A DNA stretch of 38,146 bases, taken from the NCBI GenBank assembly GCA_022925895.1, contig JAKSYS010000606.1, positions 1 through 38,146 of the forward strand. Direction: 5' to 3'. Shown here in pieces: positions 30,277 to 38,146 of this stretch (positions are counted from its first letter, which is position 1; each line of letters opens with the position of its first letter). The notes beneath the pieces are model-generated. The model was not told the DNA's origin, searched no databases, and saw nothing but the letters and a program-made list of their open reading frames with translations. The translations under genes and the position numbers were made by a program. This DNA comes from Fragilaria crotonensis. Lineage: Eukaryota > Bacillariophyta > Fragilariophyceae > Fragilariales > Fragilariaceae.

Positions 30277-31992
30277 ATGAGGCTCACTTGCGTAGTAACG
30301 AGCACTACCGTTGCAATGCTTTGCTCGCAGGCAGTCTCGGCCTTTGCATCCCATTCGGCTAGTGCATTGCGGCCACCACTTAAACTTCACCACAAGCCAA
30401 CGGGTATCCGTGTTGTGGAACAAAAGAATGGTCTCACTATGATGATGGCCTTGCCTCGGGGAGGATCGGCTAACCTCGTGTCTCTTCTTAACTCCAAGAT
30501 AGCTGCGGCCACCAACACCCCATCGAACCTCTTTAATACAGCGCTGGTGACTCTGGCACTCACCACTGCGGCTTTCAAAATCATCCAGAGATCGTCGCAG
30601 AAAAAATCCTCCACTGACGCCGAAAAGCCCGTCACCAAACCCAGTAGCATCACTTCGCTTCAAATGCGATACCTTTCAGTTTTTTGGTTAATTCGATGTG
30701 CCGACTGGTTGCAAGGACCATACTTTTATGAAGTCTACGCCTCCAAAGTTTTTGGTGGCGTCCAGGCATCCATGAGCCTCGTCAGCAAACTGTTTTTGAC
30801 AGGCTTTGCGTCGACTGCGCTCTTCGGGCCACTCGTCGGACGGGCGGCCGATACCTACGGACGCAAGCGAGGGACCCTGGCCTTTTGTCTCATTTATGCG
30901 GTTGGAGCTGCCAGCACCAAGTCGCCCCTCCTATCTATCTTGCTATTGGGACGCATTTTTTCGGGAGTTGGGACAAGTCTCCTATTCAGTGCACCGGAGT
31001 CATGGCTAGTGGGTGAATCGCAAAAAGGAGGTGATGATCCCGATGGAAAGTATTTGGGTGAAACCTTTGGCATGGTACGTTTGGGAACTCCTATTGTTTC
31101 ATCTCGACTACTTTCTTTTTCAAGCAGAACTCAAACATCACATTGTTCCTGGTGATAGGCGTATTCTGGAGATGCCATAGTTGCCATTCTTGCTGGCCAA
31201 TTCGCCGGTGCTGCTGCGGGCGCTCGCGGACCCACTGGTCCCTTCGAGCTGTCTACTGTATTTTTGGCCCTAGGCGGTGTACTCGCCACCTTGCTTTGGA
31301 AGGAGAACGTTGCCGATTCAGCGGGCGGTTCGGATGGAGACAAGAAACCGTCGATTCGTGATGCCATTGATGTCGTTACTGCAGACCCAAAAATCATGCT
31401 GGTTGGTGCCGTCCAATCCTTGTTCGAAGCTGCCATGTACATTTTCGTGTTGCAGTGGCCGCCTGCCATCTCCAGCGCAGTTCAGACTGTCTTCGGTGCG
31501 AGTGCGGTGACTCCGTACGGAACAGTCTTTTCATGCTTCATGGCCTGCTGCCTCCTGGGATCTACACTCTTTGGTCAATTTGCCAAAATGGGTGTGCCCA
31601 CGGAAACCTTTACAACTGGGATGTTGGCTCTCGCCACCATCGCCATGGGTGGATCTACAATCGCCGCCTCTTCCAGCGCCGTTTCGTTGTGGACCATTGT
31701 AGCCGGCTTCTTCGCCTTTGAATCATGCGTTGGCATGTACTTTCCTTCAATCGGGACTCTGCGCAGCAAGTATGTTCCGGATTCTCACCGCGGTGTCATT
31801 ATGAATCTGTTTGGGATTCCACTCAATGCGCTTGTTGTGAGCGTGTTTCTGTCGATGAAACGATTGGGCCTCACGGGTGCCCTGGGAATTTCGACAGGGG
31901 CTCTTGGGGTTGCGACACTGTGTATGATTGCCCTGCAGCGATTGACGAGTTCTCCGAAAGCCGTGACGGTGGCGGTAGTAACTCCTGTGTAG
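30277..31992 (+). CDS. MFSD5/MOT2-type molybdate-anion transporter with plastid-type presequence
   Basis: A major-facilitator protein of the MFSD5/MOT2 family, whose algal member takes up molybdate for molybdenum cofactor. Exon 1 is 30277-31074 (266 codons), exon 2 is 31159-31992 (277 codons plus stop), 543 aa, no frameshift. Family signatures are DWLQGPYFYEVY (residues 143-154), GRAADTYGRKRG (188-199, the MFS loop 2-3 motif) and GRIFSGVGTSLLFSAPESWL (225-244). About twelve membrane segments follow the usual two-times-six layout. A signal peptide with AVSAFAS (19-25, Phe23) and about 100 further residues precede the first conserved membrane helix; this fits diatom plastid import via the ASAFAP-type motif. 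Family members elsewhere act at the plasma membrane, so plastid-envelope location is an inference. Start chosen for the signal peptide. Confidence 0.9.
31075..31158 (+). other. intron of the molybdate-anion transporter gene
   Basis: 84 nt, donor CATG|GTACGT, acceptor GTGATAG|GCG. It joins ETFGM to AYSGDAIVAILAGQFAG in phase 0, as in related proteins. Confidence 0.9.
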
Positions 31993-32082
31993 TGGTAATG
32001 TGCGCTATTTTACTTTCCGTGTGCATGTGTGTGTTGTTGTGATAAAGCATATATGTTGGGTATTGTAGATACTGTACTGGTA

Positions 32083-32449
32083 TTATTGTTGATGGGAACT
32101 GTCCTTTGGATCATGCACTGATGTATCGACAACTTTGTTAGTATTGTCATTGTCAAGATTGAATTTCGACAAGAGCGAATCGACAGTGTCTTTTTTCTTC
32201 GGCTGACAAATCCTTCGGAGTCCCTTCATCCTCAATGTCCCCAACGACGGTACATTTGTACTGCCAGATGTTTGTAAAGAACCCCGTCCCGCAAAGTGCA
32301 TCGTTTCTCTCCTGCAGAGCGTTGACAGCAGGCGCACCCAAACCCCAAATTCCTATAGTCGACACAGCAAAGAAACGCCTCGATGAGCAAGATGGAGACA
32401 ACGCATTCGTGACGGAGCAAATCAGAAGGGACAGAGAGGCAAGGCGCAT
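32083..32449 (-). CDS. thylakoid-lumen protein with twin-arginine presequence, function unknown
   Basis: From ATG 32447-32449 the sequence begins MRLASLSLLICSVTNALSPS, an ER signal peptide. It is followed by SSRRFFAVSTIGIWGLGAPA (Arg24-Arg25) and VNA at 42-44, which looks like a Tat thylakoid-transfer signal with an AxA-type cleavage site. The mature part starts LQERNDALCGTGFFTNIWQY and carries two Cys and an acidic segment (GDIEDEGTPKD). After LSAEEK the frame switches in an A6 run (near 32193) to KDTVDSLLSKFNLDN and ends at 32083. One extra A, or two missing, would explain it. Corrected length is about 121 aa. I do not know the function. The tripartite presequence argues for import through the ER and plastid into the lumen of a secondary plastid. 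It is convergent with the transporter gene, 90 bp apart. Confidence 0.7.
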
Positions 32450-33324
32450 GGTGAGAGTGTCAAGTGCCAACAACGGAGACAGTGTGACACGAAAAGTGTG
32501 ATATTGAAGGTTGATGCACTCACTAGAGTCCTGTCTCTCATCTCTCATCTCACGTAGTCAAAAAGTCAAAAGACAAAAGATATGTACATACATCAATTGA
32601 GAATTCCAAATTCCGATCACGCATGATTTGTGGGTTTTGAAATTTTTAGGAGAAATTCCAATAACACCATTTAAGTTGCGTTTTTCAATTGAAAAACACC
32701 CAATGTGTTACAGAAACGGTTTTTGCTATTTCTCGTTAAATAATTGTAAGGTTATTATTACAATAAACCCGTTGAATACCGGCGTGTTTGTACTTCGTAC
32801 CAGGTACACCTGTTTATGCAGCCTTGCCTGGGACAGTGGTTGACAGACGGTCTGATACACGATACACCACTCACCACACTACCAAAGCCACCATCAAATA
32901 TTAGAAATGCCACCTCATTGTGATGGTCCTTTTCTTCGTAAATACATCATCAATCTATTGACTTCCAAACCATCATCTGCTTGAAACACTATTATCTTCA
33001 AATCTGTATAGTGTTCATAATTTGGTTCAGCAGTCTCTCATTGCATTTTTTCAACGATTGCACGGGCTCATGGTGATGAGTTTCTTGAAATTCAATTGAG
33101 ATGCTAGTATTGTTCACAAATTGAAGATCCAAAATCAGACACAATCAGAACATCAGTGCATTGAAGGCATATATAACCCCATGTCCCTGCTGTCTCAAGC
33201 ACACTCTCAGTCAAAGCGGCCTTGTTGCTGTGAGTATCTTTGAAGCGACATCATAATCTCTAACTTAAGGAATGCTTTGTTGTTCCAAATACGGCGCGCA
33301 AAACAGATCAAGTATCAGGATTTC
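32450..33324. other. intergenic region
   Basis: No gene is supported. It contains the 18-bp perfect palindrome GTTTTTCAATTGAAAAAC (32680-32697) in AT-rich DNA whose wording (AACACC, AATTGAAAA, AGAAATT) recalls the transposon termini at 25453. Confidence 0.35.
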
Positions 33325-35300
33325 TCATACCACTATAATGGAAAGGGGAGGCAATATCCCATTGGCATTTTGATAAAGAATGTTACTTATCTTCCATCCT
33401 GACATGAATTTTATTCTTGGATTGATTCTGTATCTCAAGAGAAGTGCATTTTCCAACCGTTGACAAGTAAAGTAGAAGTTTAGAGTGTCTTTCAGGAAAG
33501 CTTCTGTATAGACAAAAGCCATATTTGTGATGTCAGTCATGGTGATGACCCTCAATTCCATTGTTTGAACAATTTCTGGTATGATGTGCCTCAAAAGCTT
33601 CTCAGCAACCCCCTGACACATCAAAATGTTGTCTCTCTGTCCCACAACTTCCAAGACTTGTTTGAAAATGTTAACTTCAGCAAAAAAGGATGCTGGGTTA
33701 CCTCTGACAGCCTTTACAATTCTTGGAACAACGCCGCTGCTGTCACCGATATCTGCGCTTGCAACATCGAAGACAAATGTACAGGACACGAGATCAGTCT
33801 TCAGATGCCTGCCCTTATTTGAAGGAATGGGGAGCCCCACCTCTAGTACCTAGTTCATCATCAGGCTCAATCTGTTTGCAGAAATGAAGAACTGTCGTCA
33901 ATGTTATCATAATTGCATGTCATTAGCCAGCTATCATGATAGTGTTCAATGCAAGAGATCAGCTGCTGAGAGCTGCTTAAGCCGCGCAAAATTAAGATAC
34001 TGTTAAACGATTCCGGGAAAATTACATAGACTCACGGCGGTTCAGGGCGTTTAATCCAAAACATTGATGCTTTGTCTCTTGGTGATAAAGCGTTATTGAC
34101 AATACATATCAAACGCATAGTAGATTCATATAAAGGAAAATAATAGCATTTCTCAAATGGTTGAGGAGTCTTTCAAGAAAGTCATAAGGGTCCTTAGTCG
34201 CTTTGGCAACAATGGTGGAAAAAGGGACAAATGCTTTGTCTTTCTATTGAGCTTCCAAGAGGCGGAAATGAACCTTTGTGCCCAGCACGCATTTCAAGGG
34301 GAGGAGACCCTGTGCTTCCCATTCTTTTGAATGGTGCAAGCCATGTTCCTTCCATGTCCCTGATGACATGCCAACCAAAATTGTTGTCCTTTCTTTTTCA
34401 AGTCCATCAAGACATTCCTCATACTCCTTCATACACCAGCAGACGCCAGACCACCTAGTAGTGCTAACTTACAAGAAAGGTGACTGGTGCCTCAAAAGAA
34501 ACACACATCATTTTAGTGCTGGTGTCAGCAGCCTCAATGGAACAATGCAAGTATTTTGATATGATTATTTCTGTTTGACTTGTGATGCTTCTAAAAGATG
34601 CAATTACTGGTGTGATCTGGGGTGCTATTACAAGAGCCGGAGACTCCATGTTTTTGTGTGCCTTGATAGACACAATGACGACAGTAGCATCCCATAGTAT
34701 GTTCGGATTGGTGAGAAACTTTGCTTTACTCGTGCGCGATTTGTTTTCAACAAAAGCTTCAGTGACTCACCACAGACAATCCCATTTCAATGATAAATTT
34801 TGGTACAAAGTGTTAAAGGGCATGAGGAAAGTCAGCAAATGCAATCTAACTGCAATCCCAACCTTTTCTAGGGAAGGTCATCAGCTAAACGCAATGATGC
34901 TTCCCCCATGGTCTATCGAACATGACTCTCCTTCAAGATTCAGCAACAAATGCTCTCTTCTCTACTACAAATCTAGACCTGCAATAGTCAAAAGCCTTGC
35001 CACAAATTAGGTCAACTGCTGCGTTGGCATCATTACCATTATGGCTGGTGGCTATATGATAACTCCTGTTACCATCCAAAGCAAAAGGAGCTCCCAAGAT
35101 TTTGGAGACTCGTTCATCTCCTTATATCCAATCAAAGATGCATTCTTCCACATCGTTTGAATCCGTTTTGAGAGCACATCAGAAACAGATTCAATTTTGG
35201 TTGGTTCCTTGTTGAATACCAGTGCCAATTAACCACTAGAGAGACAATTCAAGACGCAACATAGATCTTCATTCTCAACTTGGACAAATTTGTAGGAGAA
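33325..35300 (-). pseudogene. unidentified decayed coding sequence, perhaps a transposable element
   Basis: An open minus-strand frame of 171 codons (33325-33840) begins MGLPIPSNKGRHLKTDLVSC and has natural-looking composition. Upstream on the same strand further coherent pieces occur in other frames: EYEECLDGLEKERTTILVGM (near 34425), NPNILWDATVVIVSIKAHKN (near 34690), GAPFALDGNRSYHIATSHNG then NDANAAVDLICGKAF (near 35080) and SVSDVLSKRIQTMWKNASLI (near 35180). Together they suggest one long protein read right to left and broken by indels. I find no known domain and no terminal repeats. Confidence 0.35.
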
Positions 35301-36611
35301 GCTTCCCTCACTTTTCAATTCAGATATTTATAGAGGAAACATTTCCTTCAATTTCTGCCACAGGAATGTCAAAAAAGTTGACAAATTGAAAGCAACGTTA
35401 CCACTTTCCAATGCGAAACAGTTATTACCTCCTTACTTGGTCGTAGCTTCTATGTTGGGTTTGTTGTCTTTCCCGGGAACAAGCCCTTGATCAGGAGTAC
35501 TTCCTAGTGCGTGTCTAGTACCATTGGCATGACCTTTTATCAAGATCAATCACATTGCCTGTCTGTTTTGACGCAAATTTTTGAGCAGTTTTGTGATTAT
35601 CTGCATTCAACCGTCACCTCTGTTGCTGCGGCGTTAGAAGTAGCCATTGTCTGACTCCACCAGGTCTAGCATGTGATGTACTTAATCTTGCTTGCGAACT
35701 GGTATTTATGCCTTCACTTTCTTCCCCAATAAGAGCCTTTGACATGCATACCATTCCCCGAGTGGTCTCAGAATGCAGCCGCAGCCCTCGTCATATCAAG
35801 AGCTCCTCCACCCAGATAGTATGCCCTGAGCTCAACAGGGACCTTTGCATCAAGAACCATGGGTGCCGAAGTAGCAACCCACAGGGATGCAGAATGGGTT
35901 AGTTTAGGGTTCATAAGAACCCTTCCGTGTTACCAACTACAGATGACCAACACATTTGATTGTCTTTGACCATGATGGGCGTCACACTCAGGCGGGGGGT
36001 GATAAGTCCACCACTTATGTATACATGAAGTGTACTGCCGAAGGGTCTGATAGCAGAAAAGGTGAGTTCATAATTATCAACAGCACGACCCCGTGATGGT
36101 GTCCAACCTACCAGAGCAATCTCATCGCCACGAGGTGGCAACCCTGACGTTCGGTCCAAAAAAACTGCGTACCCGCCGTAGCAAATACACCATGTGATGG
36201 CAATATCAATTAATGGCAAGTGATTAATAGAGCGTGAATAGAGATAACGAATCAAAGTGAAACGTCAGTTCGAAAGATTCGGGTATTCGCAGGCGACAGG
36301 TGACTCAGCAGTTCAAGTGCACCACCGCCGCCGTCGGTACGACGGTAAACTTTAAACTTTCATGGTTTATACAAATAACAGGTATTCCAAACTTGGCATT
36401 ACCTGGCTGCAAGATGACGTTGCGATTCGAGTGCTAGTAGAGAAGTCATCGAGAGCGAATCTTGCCGAACGATGAACCAACGTCGGATGACCATACGGCT
36501 TCTGCGGGTCTTTTCATTGTTGTTCCACCATCTCATTCCTTCGGGAGTTCAAGTTGCCACTAGGAATCAGGTAGACTTGCCGGTTCGATCGCGAGTGATG
36601 CGCTGCCACGC
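35301..36611. other. region without a recognised gene
   Basis: The longest ORF (35911-36255, minus, 114 codons) starts MIRYLYSRSINHLPLID and has no recognisable domain. It could be a small gene or chance. A plus-strand ORF at 35708-35902 looks random. Confidence 0.3.
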
Positions 36612-37073
36612 CTACCGGTAGATGGGGCGATGGCATGGAAGAAGCTCTCCTCCGGAACCCACGTCACTACAATAAAACTCAAGTGGCGTAGGCGTCAGAT
36701 CCCTTGTTGGCGAAGTTGGAATGTCTCCTGACATGTCGTTTATGAGGGGTCCCCTTCTAGCATAGGACATGCAGTCCTGGAGGTGTCTCCAGTTATTGTT
36801 CAGTGCATGCCTCCAAATACTGTATTCAAACACATATTTCTGATATTCTGATGCGGTGATGTGACCAGAAGGGAGTGGGCTTAAATGATAAACCGGGGCA
36901 GCACCAGAACGACGGCAAGAATTGGGCGGGACTGTGCTGTTGGGTTTACGCGTTTCCATGACGTTCTTGATTGGGTCAAGAGCCCTCGTCAGTCCTCGTG
37001 AGGGAACGAGTCGCTCCCCGCTCTCGAGTGCCTGATCGAGGACGCTTGGGCTCGCCGCCTTCGTCCTCGGCAA
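36612..37073 (-). other. 153-codon ORF overlapping exon 2 of the DUF6824 gene in another frame
   Basis: It begins MPRTKAASPSVLDQALESGE and contains a protein-like part, SEYQKYVFEYSIWRHALNNN then WRHLQDCMSYARRG. Over 36976-37073 it overlaps the DUF6824 exon in a different frame. Below 36976 it could be the true C-terminus of that protein if one indel is present, or chance. Confidence 0.3.
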
Positions 37074-37529
37074 TGACTCTCCGACGATCGCGGAGGGCTT
37101 GACCGACCTGGACGAAAATAACGTTACGTTAATTGTCGGTGAACATGGACAGGCATTTCATCGCCATGTTAACAAAATGCCGAAGGCACTTCGGTCAGCT
37201 CGAGTGTGGTGACTTTTGATACGCGATTAACAAACACAAAAGGCAAACTGTACAAGAAGTAAAGGACCCACCTTTATGACGTAAATATCCCGGTCTACCT
37301 CAATCCACGTCTCCGTCTGAGGGACGAATCGCAGTAATCTTACACCATCCTGTCTCAGGTTGTAAACAACACGGGAAACGATAACTCCCCTTTCACGACG
37401 AGTGCTCGCGGAATGGTATTGGTTTCCAAGTTCGGCGATTATCGTTCGAAAACGAATGTTTCCTGGGTGCCTCCAAGCCCAAGGGGTCCGCCCGACGATT
37501 ACGTCCAATGGCATCGGCGACGTGATCAT
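36976..37529 (-). CDS. DUF6824 domain protein (diatom-expanded family)
   Basis: Two exons: 37272-37529 (86 codons) and 36976-37107 (43 codons plus stop), 129 aa. The domain is complete: PLDVIVGRTPWAWRHPGNIR, FRTIIAELGNQYHSASTRRE, then IVSRVVYNLRQDGVRLLRFV, TWIEVDRDIYVIK and, after the intron, VGQALRDRRR. These match the DVLxGRG, HPGNxxFR, GGRFL and KVxQALRD positions of DUF6824. The glycine-rich GRG start is altered (VGRTP). A basic tail RPRSGTRERGATRS follows. Many diatom members are nuclear or regulatory candidates, but no function is established. The in-frame tail is short and an overlapping frame remains open to 36612. Confidence 0.75.
37108..37271 (-). other. intron of the DUF6824 gene
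   Basis: 164 nt, donor CATAAAG|GTGGGT, acceptor TTTCGTCCAG|GTCGG. It joins YVIK to VGQALRDRR, restoring the domain's last helix. Confidence 0.75.
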
Positions 37530-38146
37530 ACTTCAAAGTTCCGTCCACGTCTTGTAGTGTAACCTTCGTGCCTCAGAGGATAAACGCAGTTTCCTTGCAT
37601 GTGGTATTCCTCGCACACATCTCTTGCTTACAACATCCTGGGATCTCTATGTAGGACATCAGAAAATCGCGTCGCTTCGTTCCGCCTCTAGGATGGTGCG
37701 ACGTAGAATCTACACGAAGAACTCCATATTACCAAGATGACCACATCTGTTTATTCGGGAGTTGGCCTGAACACAACGTCGGATGCTGACGTTGATTTCC
37801 AAATACGACTGGTTTTAGTAGCGAATGTAATTTTACCTGGTATGCGCTAACTTCACATACATGGGGAACTGCAACAGTCAGTATGTATAATGGGTACGTG
37901 TACCCATGGATAGAACCCCGTCCGAACGAGAATTTTACTATCTTTTGTAGATTTATGCATAACGTTTTCAGAGTGTCATTCTGTCATACGATCTACATAT
38001 CCTACTATATTATAAATTAATTGTGTGCGTGAGTGCGTGCGTCCGTCTGTTACGGAGTATGACCACTTGGGTACTGATGAAATGAATACTGTCTGAATTT
38101 TTTCACTTCGCCAGGGTTGAGTACTGAAAGTAAACAGTAACAGTAA
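37530..38146. other. right-edge region, no gene seen
   Basis: Holds the upstream region of the DUF6824 gene. No other ORF or RNA gene is supported. Confidence 0.4.

Noticed and set aside
30259..30663. 134-codon minus-strand ORF
   Set aside because: It is a shadow of the transporter presequence exon.
35890..35935. Telomere-like GGGTTAG/AGGGTT words
   Set aside because: There are only two imperfect units and no array.

Overview
The window looks like nuclear DNA of a diatom (photosynthetic stramenopile), probably pennate, though the species cannot be named from sequence alone. The reasons are: small GT-AG introns of about 65-165 nt; plastid presequences with a diatom-style cleavage motif (signal peptide followed by an xAFxP-like motif) on two enzymes/transporters; a twin-arginine thylakoid-lumen presequence; a DUF6824-type protein, a family expanded in diatoms; and intergenic DNA full of GTAC-centred palindromic words.

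Layout. 1-3400: no intact gene; two diverged, decayed copies of one small gene (about 132-391 and 1800-2082, minus) and a GTAC-rich stretch. 3418-4685 (+): beta-ketoacyl-ACP synthase (FabF/KAS II type) broken by about nine frameshifts. 5886-7916 (+): SAMHD1-like HD-domain dNTPase with one intron. 8134-9050 and 9177-10480 (-): two diatom-type acidic/zinc-like proteins of unknown function. 11290-11830 (-): probable decayed PP2C phosphatase, next to a 1.18-kb unit bounded by 57-bp inverted arms. 15253-16333 (+): sulfotransferase-like type II membrane protein. 16723-17100 (-): small basic protein (UPF0390/DUF2462-like). 17714-18014 (+): RNA polymerase subunit RPB10. 19381-23590 (+): BET-family chromatin protein with bromodomain and NET domain and three copies of an unrecognised N-terminal repeat domain. 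23870-25131 (-): branched-chain aminotransferase. 25453-29843: complete-ended Mutator-like element (4.39 kb, long terminal inverted repeats, 9-bp target duplication) carrying a decayed MULE transposase and a ULP1-like protease. 30277-31992 (+): MFSD5/MOT2-type molybdate-anion transporter. 32083-32449 (-): thylakoid-lumen protein. 33325-35300 (-): unidentified decayed coding sequence. 36976-37529 (-): DUF6824 protein.

A global property must be kept in mind. Many recognisable genes (RPB10, SAMHD1-like, BET, sulfotransferase, 9177-10480) are interrupted only by apparent one-base losses, often in or beside short homopolymers, with no nonsense substitutions. Because RPB10 is an essential, normally single-copy gene and shows three such lesions in about 220 coding nt, I read most of these as residual consensus errors rather than pseudogenes. 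The KAS gene has a denser and mixed indel pattern and may be a real pseudogene.

The genes do not form one pathway. The most interesting objects are the BET protein with its triple repeat and the Mutator-like element with captured or intrinsic ULP1 domain, which sits between the divergent aminotransferase and molybdate-transporter genes.
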